Source: Odontocerum albicorne
Taxonomy: Eukaryota; Arthropoda; Insecta; Trichoptera; Odontoceridae
NCBI GenBank assembly: GCA_949825065.1
Contig: OX463864.1
Span: 12,032,736-12,096,735, forward strand
Length of the DNA stretch: 64,000 nt
Direction of reading: 5' to 3'
The notes under the pieces are model-generated. The model searched no databases. It saw only the letters and a list, made by a program, of their open reading frames with translations, and had not been told where the DNA came from. Of this stretch, positions 9,960 through 20,129 are shown in pieces (the stretch's first letter is position 1; every line of letters starts with the position of its first letter). The position numbers and the translations under genes were made by a program.

Positions 9960-10215
9960 CAAAGGTTTCGGTTTTAATTTTGTGGATTCCATATTAGAAT
10001 ATTAAACAACGAATTACTTTGTTATTCAATTATTTATATTAATCTCCACTACACGTGTTTTGACCTCCTATATCGAAGCTCTCTTCAGATGGAGTAGCAA
10101 TTAATTCCTCCTAAGGGAACTTCTGGATAAGAGGTAGAAACACGTGTAGCAGGGATTAATTGAATTAGTGAAATAGCAAAGTAATTGATTGTTTAATATT
10201 CTAATATAGAGTTTC
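9960..10215. mobile_element. palindromic element, family P2
   Basis: Two inverted arms of about 80 bp. The left arm has ATATTAGAATATTAAACAAC and CTACACGTGTTTTGACCTC. The right arm has GAGGTAGAAACACGTGTAGC and GTTTAATATTCTAATATAGA. They are separated by about 65 bp containing CTCTCTTCAGATGG. Single-arm copies occur at 14640 and 52143 and another palindrome at 58430. No protein is coded. The layout resembles inverted Penelope-type tails, but the assignment is tentative. Confidence 0.65.
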
Positions 10216-10790
10216 ACCAAGGGATTTTTAAATATTAAAAAAAAACTTTCGAATGATTGCTTTGAAATTAAATGTGTCAAAATTACAAATACTATTTTTT
10301 ATATTTAGTTACTCAGACACTCACATTATTTTAAAATATGTAAAAACGTTATTTATTAAAAAAAATGGTTACCAATTGTTTTTACATTATTATTTTTTTC
10401 AAATAAATATAAATATTTCAATTTACCCATTGAAATAATAAGTATATTAATCTCTCACCTTTTTCCAAACGATCGCACAATCTTATCATCATTTTTCATC
10501 ATCCCTCCCACCCCCGTTTAAAATATGAAAATGTGTCACATCGAGGGTGGGTAGGTCCCATGCACCCCTAAAACTTGATGCGCCACTGTTGTAAAACTTT
10601 CCCTCCTTCCTCTGTGGTAACCACCATTACCAAAGTGTTCGTGACAGACAGATTAATTGTCTCCTACCCCCTGCAATTTTCTCAAGAACATCACATTTTG
10701 GTGCGCCACTGATGACTATCGTAGTACAATGAACTCTGGTGAAATAGCGACAGATTTTTTTTTATTTAAAAATTAATATACAAAAACACT
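10216..10790. other. no gene recognised
   Basis: AT-rich at first. At 10500-10730 it is richer and holds two copies of TGCGCCACTG in the same orientation (near 10570 and 10700). These resemble hAT-type termini but are not inverted, so I do not call an element. Confidence 0.4.
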
Positions 10791-10999
10791 AGTTGGGGTA
10801 TACTAAAAAGGCGAAATTGAAGTTCCGTCTTATGGTGTTTAAAGATCTGAATGATCAATCTCTGAATCATGCTGTGAGACGTGCTACACTGAGCTCGTCT
10901 AGGTCTCAGAGTGTAAAGCGTCTATCTGATGTTAACCAACAAATGGTTAGTGTTTTATTTGGTTTGAAAAAAACTAAATATATATTACGTCACAATTAG

Positions 11000-11085
11000 A
11001 AAGGAATTGAAGCTAAGACTGAAGTATTGAATAAGATGAAGAAGGGAACTTTAAGATGGTTTGGGCATGTGGAATGAATCATTTA
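11000..11085 (+). mobile_element. LINE A fragment
   Basis: Short internal piece: TTGAAGCTAAGACTGAAGTA, AATAAGATGAAGAAGGGAAC, AGATGGTTTGGGCATGTGGA. The last block encodes the FGHVE-like motif. Confidence 0.7.
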
Positions 11086-11264
11086 TAAGCATGCTTATGG
11101 GTGTCGTTAAATATATGATATTTAACGAGTTATTGGAATGAATTCCCAAAATCTCTCTGCTGCCTGCTGAATTGTCTTCTGCCTCCCTCTACCCACAATC
11201 CCCAACCCGATTTTTTTACCGTTAGATGCGTGTATGTCGGTGCCTGTTCGAAAAAAATTCAGAC

Positions 11265-11400
11265 TTGCTTGTGCTCCCCTGATGATGAGGGGAAAACCTT
11301 GAAACCGGTAGGGTTATACCCTTGTATAAAGTAGAATAAACAATGTTGGACTAAACAAATTACAATGTATTATTTATAGTTAACGCATTTACATTGTGGA
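11265..11400 (+). mobile_element. P1 palindromic family, single arm
   Basis: Contains GTGCTCCCCTGATGATGAGG, CTTGAAACCGGTAGGGTTAT, AGAATAAACAATGTTGGACT and ACAAATTACAATGTATT. This is one arm of the P1 family seen as full palindromes at 11529, 31715, 38782 and 52560. Confidence 0.75.
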
Positions 11401-11407
11401 GGTTTAA

Positions 11408-11528
11408 CACTTGCCACCCTATGATGGATAGTGAGTGACCAGGACTTACATAATAAAATAATTTATAGCTAATTACAAAAAATAACATAGCAGATTTTGC
11501 ATAATTTTAATTTAAAACATACATTTTT
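11408..11528 (+). mobile_element. piggyBac-like MITE, right end missing
   Basis: Starts after a TTAA (11404-11407) with CACTTGCCACCCTATGATGG. It continues GAGTGACCAGGACTTAC and ends inside GCATAATTTTAATTTAAAAC then ATACATTTTT. It aligns with the left two thirds of the complete element at 49041-49255. It sits inside P1 sequence (GTGGAGGTTTAA before, GACATTGTAATTT after), so it inserted at the TTAA of a P1 copy and later lost its right end. Confidence 0.75.
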
Positions 11529-11745
11529 GACATTGTAATTTTTTTTTATCAAACACTTTATTACGCTTTCACCTCATTATCAGGGGAGCACAAACAAGAC
11601 TTATATGTGCTCCCCTGATGATAAGGTGATAGCCTTGAAACCGGTAGGGTTATACCGTTACAAAAAGTGAAATAAACAGTGTTTGATAAAAACAAATTAT
11701 AATATCTTTAAACCTTCACAGTGTTAATGCCTTAATTAGAAATAA
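11529..11745. mobile_element. P1 palindromic element
   Basis: The left arm (TATCAAACACTTTATTACGC, TTTCACCTCATTATCAGGGG) faces the right arm (CTCCCCTGATGATAAGGTGA, CTTGAAACCGGTAGGGTTAT, AACAGTGTTTGATAAAAACA). The left arm has lost the central 40 or so bases that the right arm keeps. The flank CACAGTGTTAATGCCTTAAT is the outer sequence shared by P1 copies. Confidence 0.75.
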
Positions 11746-12225
11746 CAAATAAAATTACATAAGTATTTTTGAATTTTAAATTACCAAGAAGAAGACGCTT
11801 ATTACAAACTGATTTCTTCTCGTTTACTTTCATTTTCTTCCACAATTTATAAATTGGCCCCTGTTTGAAGTATCTGAAGTAACAACAAATTCTTATTCTA
11901 ACCGCAATCTTCTTACTCATTCTCGATTCTCTTTGACGTTTCTTGTTGAATCTTATTTCTTAATTTAATCCCCCAATTTTCGACTCTAATTAAAATAAAC
12001 GAAAAACTTGAATTGAAAATTAAACCCTTTTTAATGAGTGTTTACAACAAATGTATTTATTTTATTGTGATTTCTCGTCTTCTCCTATTTCACCCCATTA
12101 GTATTCAAAAGCGCTCTAAGAATGTATCTACCTATTACATATCACTCCTATAACTCTCTAAGAACTGTATAGAGAAATAAATAAAACACTAACTTTTGAA
12201 GCGCTCTTGGAGATAAATTAAAAAA
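11746..12225. other. no gene recognised
   Basis: AT-rich; the 62-codon frame on the minus strand has no recognisable motif. Confidence 0.45.
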
Positions 12226-12925
12226 AAGCAAGGGAAAAGACAGTCAATGCATTATAAATTATTTTCAGTGATGACATAATTTAATTGAACCATGTGATAA
12301 GCTGGTTAATATGTTATTATTGTATCTTTCATTGTCCCATGAAATAAATAAAAAAAGCTAGGGTAAAAACAGTCATAGTATTATAAATTATTTTCAGTGA
12401 TGACATAATTTAATTGAACCATGTGATAAGCTGGTTGATATGTTATTATTGTATCTTTCATTGTCACATGAAATAAATAAAAAAAGCAAGGGTAAAAACA
12501 TTCAAATTATTATAAATTATTTTCAGTGATGACACAATTTAATTGAACCATGTGATAAGCTGGTTGATATGTTATTATTGTATCTTTCATTGTCACATGA
12601 AATAAATAAAAAAAAAGCAAGGGAAAAAACAGTCAAAGTATTATAAATTATTTTCAGTGATGACATATAGTAATTTAATTGAAACATGTGATAAGCTGGT
12701 TGATATGTTATTATTGTATCTTTCATTGACATATGAAATAAATAAAAAACAAGGAAAAATATAGTCAAAATATTATACATTATTTTCAGTAATGCCATCA
12801 TTTAATTGAAACAAGTGAAAGCTGGTTGATATGTCATTATTGTATCTTTCATTGTCATATGAAATAAATAATTAAATAAATAAAAAAAACAAGGGAAAAG
12901 ATAGTCAAAGTATTATACATTATCC
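12226..12925. repeat. 129-bp tandem repeat, about 5 units
   Basis: Anchors TATAAATTATTTTCAGTGAT fall at 12253, 12382, 12511, 12642 and 12774 (as TATACATTATTTTCAGTAAT), with a last partial at 12914. Periods are 129, 129, 131, 132 and 140. Each unit also has TTGAACCATGTGATAAGCTG and TTATTGTATCTTTCATTG. The array starts more uniform and decays to the right. The frame on the minus strand is a by-product. Confidence 0.92.
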
Positions 12926-12929
12926 ATCC

Positions 12930-13012
12930 TTTTAAAAAAATGGATACCAACGTAAATCGTACCAGACCCCTACAGATCGGAAGTTAGGCCTTTAACCGAC
13001 CAAGCCACTGAG
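12930..13012 (-). mobile_element. SINE A-like tRNA head
   Basis: On the minus strand, CTCAGTGGCTTGGTCGGTTA (A box side), then CTGGTACGATTTACGTTGG (weak B box). The head has the expected spacing but no recognisable body. Confidence 0.45.
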
Positions 13013-13405
13013 ATCCTAAATTTATAAAACAAAGCATTCTAATATTCGCCCCTTCTCACGATATGAATAGTGGAATAATTTGTGGTTAGTGTGATATTCT
13101 CTAGGAAATAGTTGGTTTCCTTCTAGAAGCTGCGGTCAAGCTAAGAGCTCTCGGGTCAGTTACTTCGAGTTTTGATCAGATTATATAATTTCAAGACTTA
13201 GAGAACAGACCGTTTATACCTTTGTCAATTTGCACAATGGTTATCTAACTATAATATATACATTTTTCGTACAAAATTCAAACTATTTAAGTATATAAAA
13301 TACATTTTATTTACTTATTTCAACGATCAAATTATCTATTTGATACAACGATTAAAAAAACATTAATATAGAATTGAACATTGACATGTAAGCAGTGTTA
13401 TACGA
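13013..13405. other. no gene recognised
   Basis: AT-rich sequence between two SINEs. No motif or repeat identified. Confidence 0.45.
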
Positions 13406-13790
13406 GTACTAATGAGGTGCATGGCCGCGCGGTAACGCATTGGACTTCCGTGCGAGAGGTCGCCGGTTTGAACCCCGCACTGTCCAACTCCTCTCGAATG
13501 ACACAGGCATTTTTCCGCCTAGTATTCGAGGGTCTGAGAATACTATGACTTTGGTCATATCTGTTATTTCAGAAAGAAGAAGAAAAAACATGCCGGTGTG
13601 CTCCGATCATATTATTTCGGTGTTTCATCGGATCCAGTGCAGCGCTGTGGTCGGTGAGTTTGGTTGTGTATGACAGCCCACTCACAAAAAAAAACCCAGC
13701 AGCACAGCTTTACTTTTGAACTGAATTGACGTTGGAAAAGCGAGAAGGTCGTCGACTACGAGGTCCAGCAATGATGATGATTATTTTATA
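13406..13790 (+). mobile_element. SINE B, near full length
   Basis: The head has GCATGGCCGCGCGGTAACGC and GCCGGTTTGAACCCCGCACT. The body has GAATGACACAGGCATTTTTC, CCGCCTAGTATTCGAGGGTC and ACTTTGGTCATATCTGTTAT. The 3' part has CAGCACAGCTTTACTTTTGA, AATTGACGTTGGAAAAGC and GTCGTCGACTACGAGGTCCA, and ends AGCAATGATGATGATT. The GAT-repeat end resembles the LINE C end at 48770. Confidence 0.85.
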
Positions 13791-13859
13791 CTATAGGAAA
13801 TAACGCTACAAGTCGAACAAAACAAATCCTTTACTCCTGTAAACCTTCCCTTTACTCCT

Positions 13860-14245
13860 GTTAACAAATAAATACAGGTTTATTGATAGCGACATAGTAT
13901 GTACATAATACATTTAAATATACTTGAAGAACACATAAATTGCTGAGAATACATTAAAGACAGAAGCTATCAAAAGGTCTGGACTCGTCTAATAACATCC
14001 CCCCTGCTAATATACACCCCACGAATATATAGGGCGAGCCCAGCCACGGGTACACCAGATGTTTTTCAGACTACACCCTTGCACATGTAGAATAAGAAGA
14101 CAACACAGAAAATAAATAGATGGCAGAAAAATACATTTAAGAGAGAAGACACTAAAAGGCCCTAAATTCCTCCGGCTGAGATACACCCCACTAACGTAGG
14201 GCGAGCCTGACCGCAAGGACATCGGGGGGTTTTCAGCCCCCACCC
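13860..14245 (-). repeat. R3 dispersed repeat, duplicated
   Basis: Two overlapping R3 copies in tandem. The first (13860-14095) runs from AGGTTTATTGATAGCGACAT through GAAGCTATCAAAAGGTCTGG and GGGCGAGCCCAGCCACGGG to CAGACTACACCCTTGCAC. The second (14100-14245) repeats GAGAAGACACTAAAAGG, GGCTGAGATACACCCCACTA, GGGCGAGCCTGACCGCAAGG and CCCCCACCCCCG. The minus strand is the likely sense strand, since the 3' end lies at the left. Confidence 0.7.
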
Positions 14246-14384
14246 CCGTATATCTAGATCAAAAAAAATTTAAAAAATTAAAAACAAGTAAGTAATCAAA
14301 GCCATATGAAAATACATACAATATCCATATTTATTACCATATCTGTGCAGTCTTATTATGCAAGAGTTGTACAAATAATTGGTA

Positions 14385-14600
14385 AAACCACTTCACTATG
14401 GAACAAAACATTTTAACGAGTGGGCCTACAAGGAACGTGTAGCATGATGAGCCGAGTTAGTTCCGGACTATTGAAACACGAGCTGACAATCTTGAACAAT
14501 GTTGGGACGTCAAATATTTTTCTTCTTTCTGACAAGGTTGACAAAACTCACATCACTTTCAACAACAGATCGTATTCTAGCTCACTTATTGGAACCTACA
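14385..14600 (+). repeat. R6 dispersed repeat, unexpanded copy
   Basis: Shares GAGTGGGCCTACAAGGAACG, TGTAGCATGATGAGCCGAG, GGACTATTGAAACACGAGC, GACAATCTTGAACAATGTTG and TCTGACAAGGTTGACAAAAC with the reverse complement of 22090-22300. It has one copy of the 45-bp module that is repeated five times there. Its origin is unknown. An open frame spans it, but no protein family is recognisable. Confidence 0.6.
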
Positions 14601-14639
14601 GTTTTAAGTTTACAAATCGTAAAAAAAAACAGTTTCAAT

Positions 14640-14795
14640 TTTACAAATAGGTACATTGATACATCTCATCGTGCACAATTTTTTTGTATCAAGAGAGCTT
14701 CGGTAAAAGAGATATGAACACGTGTAGCGGGCATGAATGAAATTAGTGGAATAACGAAGTAATTTTCTATTAAATATTCTAATATGGAAATAAAC
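14640..14795 (+). mobile_element. P2 element, single arm
   Basis: Contains AAGAGAGCTTCGGTAAAAGA, GAACACGTGTAGCGGGCATG, AAATTAGTGGAATAACGAAG and AAATATTCTAATATGGAAAT, in the same order as the right arm at 10131-10210. Confidence 0.65.
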
Positions 14796-14804
14796 CTTTG
14801 ATAA

Positions 14805-15200
14805 ATCACCTATTTGCATACTATCACACCTTATCCCTTGCGAGAGAGACAGAGAGAACAGATCTCCAAACGTTTCTATCCCAGCAAACAACTTTGTCCT
14901 CAACTCTATTCATACATCTCGTCATGCATAATCTTATATCATTCATGTTTTCACTACACCTTTTAAAATCTGGTCCGATTGATCCATCCATGTTTCCTTC
15001 AGTCTACCTCTTACACGCACACGTTGCACTTCTGACTTGTATACTCACTTAATCATTATTTCGTCATTCATTCTCTCTACATGCCCAAACCATCTTAAAG
15101 CGTCTTTCTTCATCGTACTTCAAATATCCATTTTATCCATGCATTCATTTCTGATTTCTACGTTCTGCTTTTTTTCATACGTTAATTCTCCACATTATAA
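14805..15200 (-). mobile_element. LINE A-related fragment (diverged subfamily)
   Basis: Minus-strand order: CATACATCTCGTCATGCATA, TTTTAAAATCTGGTCCGATT, ATCCATCCATGTTTCC, TACACGCACACGTTGCACTT and CTACATGCCCAAACCATCTT. The TTGCACTTCTGACTTGTA block matches the plus-strand subfamily at 51800, so this is a LINE A relative with a different 3' coding end. Confidence 0.6.
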
Positions 15201-15204
15201 TATT

Positions 15205-15320
15205 TTGAATATTTTTTTCGACCATGTAAATTCCTTTATTTATTTTTGTCGGGTTGGTTGGAAGAGATAACCACCTGGCAATAAGCCCGCTAGATAAAGT
15301 GTTAAATCAATTAACATAAT
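15205..15320 (+). mobile_element. LINE B 3' terminus
   Basis: TTTTTTTCGACCATGTAAAT, then GTCGGGTTGGTTGGAAGAGA, TAACCACCTGGCAATAAGCC and AAAGTGTTAAATCAATTAAC. Only the last 110 bp of the element remain. Confidence 0.8.
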
Positions 15321-15414
15321 TCTTTTTTTTTAAATAACAAAAATTTAAATAACAGAATATTCTCAAAGAAAATAGGGATAAGTTATTATTCGAGAAACTT
15401 CTAAACCTATTGTA

Positions 15415-15584
15415 TGTATTTTTTTTTATTTATTAAAATAATATATAATACAAACATTTGCGAAAGGATTTACCTATATACAAATTTACATATTAAGAAC
15501 TAATCTCATTTATATGTTATAACCATGAATAACTTTATTTTCAATTCCTATATATAATTTTTATTTTATCATCTAAACCAGTTA
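15415..15584. repeat. R7 dispersed repeat
   Basis: ATATAATACAAACATTTGCG, then CCTATATACAAATTTACATA and ACTAATCTCATTTATATG. It aligns with 41210-41340 (ACAAACATTTGTCAAGG, CCTATATACAAATTTATTAC). Both start after a T-rich tract, so a retroposon end on the minus strand is likely. Confidence 0.5.
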
Positions 15585-15925
15585 GTTAGTTACAAAACTT
15601 ATGCTAAACTCGCTCCAAAATTGGCATGCATAAAAAGCGACTGAAAAACTCTTAATTTCTACTCCGTAATATAACATATTTTATTCTTGATTTTGCTTTC
15701 CTCTCCACCATTCCTTTTTTTCCTTTGATTGATGATATCTCACTTTTACTTTTATTATGTATATGTTCTCAAATTTTATAAAGATGAATAATCATTGAAA
15801 TATTTTTTTCGACCATCTAACTTCCTTTATTTACTTTTGTCGGATTGGTTGGAAAAGATTACAGCCTGAAAATAAGCCTGCCAGATTGTTTTACAATGAA
15901 GTGTTGAATAAATAAACATATAAGC
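15585..15925 (+). mobile_element. LINE B 3' end
   Basis: Begins with remnants of the C-terminal coding end (GCTAAACTCGCTCCAAAATT, AAAAGCGACTGAAAAACTCT). It runs through TTTCCTCTCCACCATTCC and TTGATTGATGATATCTCAC to the terminus TCGGATTGGTTGGAAAAGAT and GTGTTGAATAAATAAACATA. Confidence 0.8.
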
Positions 15926-15944
15926 ATATTTTAAAAAAAGACCA

Positions 15945-16318
15945 ACAACTATTTAAATAACAGTAATTATTACCAAAATAGGGACAAATTATTATAAGAG
16001 TAACCTCTTAATCGGTGCATTAATTTAAACAACAGTAATTATTACTAAAATAGGGACAAATTATTATAAGAGTAACCTCTTAATCGGTGCATTAATTTAA
16101 ACAACAGTAATTATTACCAAAATAGGGACAAATTATTATAAGAGTAACCTCTTAATCGGTGCATTAATTTAAATAAAAGTAATTATTACTAAAATAGGGA
16201 CAAATTATTATAAGAGTAACCTCTTAATCGGTGCATTAATTTAAATAACAGTAATTATTACCAAAATAGGGACAAATTATTATAAGAGTAACCTCTTAAT
16301 CAGTGTTTTAATTTATTT
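15945..16318. repeat. 72-bp tandem repeat, 5 units
   Basis: The anchor CAGTAATTATTACCAAAATA (or TACTAAAATA) falls at 15961, 16033, 16105, 16177 (as AAGTAATTATTACT) and 16249, an exact 72-bp period. Units differ by only a few bases. Each carries GGGACAAATTATTATAAGAG and TAACCTCTTAATCGGTGCAT. The variant base after TTAC alternates C, T, C, T, C, which suggests a 144-bp doubled unit. Confidence 0.95.
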
Positions 16319-17440
16319 ATCCAAATAATTTATATAATTATTTTAAAAAATCCTTCTCATATCTTATTCTGATGTGAAAGATAACACGGGACAAGCAGAA
16401 TTTTCGGCATTTAAACAGTGTTGAACCATATACCAGTATGAACAGCTGTCTGAGACAATGCACCACGCGATTGCATATATTTCCAGCAACTGATGCGTCC
16501 CTTCTTACCACACATACCACCTCTCACCAGTTGGATTGGCGTGGTCAATACTGACTCCGCCCAAATGTGTCCAACCTTTTCCTGTTTGCCACAATAAATA
16601 ATTGCCGCTGATCTTAATCTTTTGGCCAATTCTTTCTGACCCTCCTTCAACTCAGTCACTTCCTCACTAAATCAAGTTATACTCCTTTTATATATTGCGA
16701 CTCCTTTTTTACTTTCACATGTGCTTTTTTTATTCCAGAACTTATCAGTATTATATGACTTATAGAAATATGTGCAGCTTTAAAACGCATTTGAAGACAA
16801 CCCTTTTTGTTACATATTAATTGACACATGTAAGCTTAAATCAAGAGTACATCGATTAAGCGACAAACATCGACATCGACAAACGATGCTAATGAGCACT
16901 CTCGTGATATCAAACATTAAGGGGTGTTATCAAACTATATGGTAAAGGATCTTTCAAATTGAGCGGTCTTTTTAATTATTAGATAAAACCCAGATGGCGT
17001 CGCGAATTTACAAAGTATTATTTCATCATAAGAACAATGAAAAAAAACTTCAAATAAACAACAATGACATAGATAAAAGGGAAAGGTTGAATTGAAGGAA
17101 AATTTGAAATAGAAAACTCATTGAATAACATTTGGTTGTTTAACAGCACAAGGTATGTTAGATATATGTGGGAGTATATGGTATGTCCAAATTACCAGTA
17201 TTTATCTCTTACTAAGTTAAACAATTCAATTGTGTTGAAATGTTTTGAAATCGGGATCTGAACCATAAAATGAAACAAAAATAGAAGGTTTTTGTTTCAT
17301 TTTCTTACAATATTCGCTCGATTTCGACCTTTAAAATAATACATAGTTAATTTCGTATACGCATTAATAAAAACATAAGCTATTATAAACCGTAAACATT
17401 ACAATATTTATATAAAATAACAATTAAAAGAAGCATATAC
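16319..17440. other. no gene recognised
   Basis: Includes a GC-richer patch at 16380-16660 with two overlapping minus-strand frames (60 and 82 codons). One contains a run MTELKEGQKELAKRLRSAA that resembles no family I can name. Near 16790-16830 a short stretch (CATTTGAAGACAACCCTTTT) matches R4. The rest is AT-rich single-copy-looking DNA. Confidence 0.4.
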
Positions 17441-17815
17441 ATTTCACTACATAGATAAGTACACAGCAGGCCAAGACTTAGGGATGTATGCCACGCATGG
17501 ACGGTTTCTCATAATTACTGTAAAAAAGCACACGTATACCACCAAATAGACAAGTGGACAACAGGCAAGAGACCAAGGTTGTATCCCACGTATGGACAGA
17601 CTCTCAAAACTACAGTTAAAAAAATCATACATATACTACCACATAGACAAGCATACCACAAGCCAAGGCACAGGGATGTATCCCACGCATGGATGGACTC
17701 TTTAAATTACAGTCAAAGTAGAGCACATATACCACCACATAGATAAGTACACAGCAGGCCAAGACCCAGGGCGGTACCCCATGCATGGAAGAACTCTCAA
17801 AATTACAATAAGATA
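17441..17815. repeat. tandem repeat of about 97 bp, 4 units
   Basis: Units start near 17450, 17543, 17640 and 17740 with ACATAGATAAGTACACAGCA-like sequence. They continue GGGATGTATCCCACGCATGG and end CTCTCAAAATTAC. The units are diverged by 15-25 percent by eye, so the array is old. Minus-strand frames through it are by-products. Confidence 0.85.
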
Positions 17816-18599
17816 TTTTTCTTAAGGAGCTGAGCGACACATGAAACACGTCTGTCTATATGAGGACATACAGAGTTTTAAAATGTTATTGATCCACCTA
17901 TCGGCATTTCCAAAGGCAGGTTGGTTCGACTTATAGGTTGATAGAACGATATATGGGTGCGTTGTTTCAAATAATTATCCGAAACGTACAAACCATGACT
18001 GTTCGGGACAGGTGGGTTTACTAAATTACTGCTGAGCAATAAAAAAGTAGACACCCAATCGAACAAATCTTCCACTCTCTAATGATCTGTAACTAAGCAT
18101 CCCCAGTAAGAAGACACTTGGATAAAGCCAGGGATAATATCCACACTGTCTCATGTAGAGACAACGGAGAAATCTTTTCTTAACTCTTTCTAACATGAGT
18201 GAATACGTAATCCTTGTTGTTCCATATTATGGAGCAATACTCCAATATAATTGCTTAGGCAGAGTTTGTGAACTTAGTGCACTTTTTGAGATATGACTTA
18301 TTAGCATTTTAGACATGGTACCATTTCATTTCTTTATAATTGTAGTTATGGCGTGCCAAGCGAGATTATTATCATTAAAATTGCTGTAAAAACTTGCATC
18401 CCTGGTATGTTGCACTTAATTAATCGAAGGTAACTAACTATCCTCTCTCCCGTTTTGTTGAATAACGCGTGTTTCTGTTGTTTATGCATTATTATTCTGA
18501 ACACGAGACATGTAAAACGAGGGAATGAAAAAACATTAATGAAACAAATATATAGTTCAAATGTGTGTAGAAAAAGAAGCTCAAGGAAGTATGGTGGGG
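17816..18599. other. no gene recognised
   Basis: Contains minus-strand frames of 65 and 85 codons (17878-18075, 18346-18603) without recognisable domains. No repeat match elsewhere in the window. Confidence 0.4.
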
Positions 18600-18893
18600 T
18601 CAAGTGAATATTTTAAAAGAAGAAAACATGGAAATTCAGAGAAACTTTGATGTGTGAGAGTGAAACGTGAATGTGGAAAAAGTCTGAAACGAATCGAACG
18701 AATGCTATAGAAATGCGAGCACTGAAAATATTACATGGGATGACAATGTATGATAGAATACGATATGAAGTGATAAGGAATTAAACTGAACTTATGTTAA
18801 GACTGATGTGTTAAGTAAGATAAGGAAGTTTCAAAGCAATGTTAGACTTGCTCCGTCTTTGGCATGCTTTACAAAGGGCGAGTAAAAAAGACT
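18600..18893 (+). mobile_element. LINE A fragment fused to a LINE B fragment
   Basis: Bases 18640-18835 are LINE A (GTGAGAGTGAAACGTGAATG, GGAAAAAGTCTGAAACGAAT, GGGATGACAATGTATGATAG, GACTGATGTGTTAAGTAAGA). At about 18836 the sequence switches to the LINE B coding end (GCAATGTTAGACTTGCTCCG, TCTTTGGCATGCTTTACAAA). The joint is a direct LINE A to LINE B chimera in the same orientation. Confidence 0.65.
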
Positions 18894-19099
18894 TTTTAAG
18901 ACTTTTTAATGATACCAATAAAATCAGCATCCGAAACTGCATAAAAAAATTGTATCGGACTCCAGGAAGCAAAAACGTTGTTTCCCAGTGTTATACTTCA
19001 ATGACCAAAAAAAAGTCTTTTGAAATCAAAGGAAATTGTGTGTTTTATACAATAATTTAAAAATTGCTCAATTTGAAAGACCCTTTATTTATAAAATAA

Positions 19100-19265
19100 A
19101 TATATATGTCCTCAGTGAGATACAGGCAAAAGCCTAGTTTACTGGAGACACGACAAATGAAAGGCAACAAACCCAGATCCATTAAAATTGTGTCCAAATT
19201 AAATTATATGTTGTTTTTTCGCTAATTGTGTATATTTTTTGTTATGTGTAAAATAAATACAAATA
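19100..19265 (+). repeat. R8 dispersed repeat
   Basis: TATGTCCTCAGTGAGATACA, AGCCTAGTTTACTGGAGACA, CAACAAACCCAGATCCATTA, GTTTTTTCGCTAATTGTGTA, ending AAAATAAATACAAATAAC. Matching copies lie at 40165-40255 (plus) and 38570-38715 (minus). The AAATA-type tail suggests a retroposon. Confidence 0.7.
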
Positions 19266-19289
19266 ACTATATGTTTACTTGAACCTGGT

Positions 19290-19715
19290 TGTATTAAAAG
19301 CAGCTAAGGTGATACCCGCAACAGTATTTTAGTTTCAATTTTGATGTATTGAAGTGAAATTTGGATGTGAAAAAAAGCCGAATAAATACAGTAGAAATTC
19401 GTGAAGGAAAACACTTTGATATTATTTTGGAGTGTAGAACGAATGAATGAAGAGGAACTAACGATACAAATAAATATTTTGTACAATGGAAATGTGAGTG
19501 TAAGGCGTGGTAGATTAAAAACCAAGGAATGTGTGATCGAGTGAAGTGAATGATAGTTTAAAACAAGGAAATGTAAATTGTCAGAGAAATCGTAGGAGTT
19601 GTATGAGAAGGTGTATGGATGTAGAAGAGACAAAATATGTGTGTCACGATAGGAAATTCTTGCACTCTCACCTTTCTGCCTACCTTCACAGAGAAACGGT
19701 GTAATAGTATGTATG
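19290..19715 (+). mobile_element. LINE A fragment
   Basis: Runs from TGTATTGAAGTGAAATTTGG and AATACAGTAGAAATTCGTGA through GTGTAGAACGAATGAATGAA and CAGAGAAATCGTAGGAGTTG to the terminus CTACCTTCACAGAGAAACGG and AGTATGTATGTACT. It has many stops. An internal segment between the TW-like and FGHVE-like motifs is deleted. Confidence 0.8.
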
Positions 19716-19924
19716 TACTCGTATTTTAGGATATTATAAATTTGATCATAACTCTGATTAACATTTTTACGAAACCGGTGTCAAAAATAATTGGACACAT
19801 TGATGACGATGATACCGCACTATAAATGATGATAAGTTAATGACACTATCATGTGATATGGCTCCGCCTCCAAAACGATCAAAACACGCCCACGCGTGCC
19901 GTCGATGCACATCAGCGGGCTCGT

Positions 19925-19957
19925 TTATGCAAATCGTATGCAAATTGCATGCAAATT
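19925..19957 (+). promoter_or_regulatory. three octamer (ATGCAAAT) motifs in 11-bp register
   Basis: ATGCAAAT occurs at 19927, 19938 and 19949, each spaced 11 bp, within a locally GC-richer patch (19850-19925). The octamer is the classic binding site of POU-domain factors. Function here is not shown; nothing nearby looks like a gene. Confidence 0.35.
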
Positions 19958-20129
19958 TTAAGAATGGCAAACTATCATTTCGTACTTAGTCCGTTTGCTG
20001 ATTTGAAACAGCTTGCATGCGTCAGTACTAATTTCGTATTAAGTATTACTATTTATGAAATATAGGGTAATTAATAAAATGTTTTTAAAATTATTTATTT
20101 CCGGTGCGAAAAGACATAAAAGGCTTATT

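Noticed and set aside
10500..10730. hAT element bounded by TGCGCCACTG copies
   Set aside because: The two motifs are in the same orientation, so they are not inverted termini. No 8-bp flank match was found.
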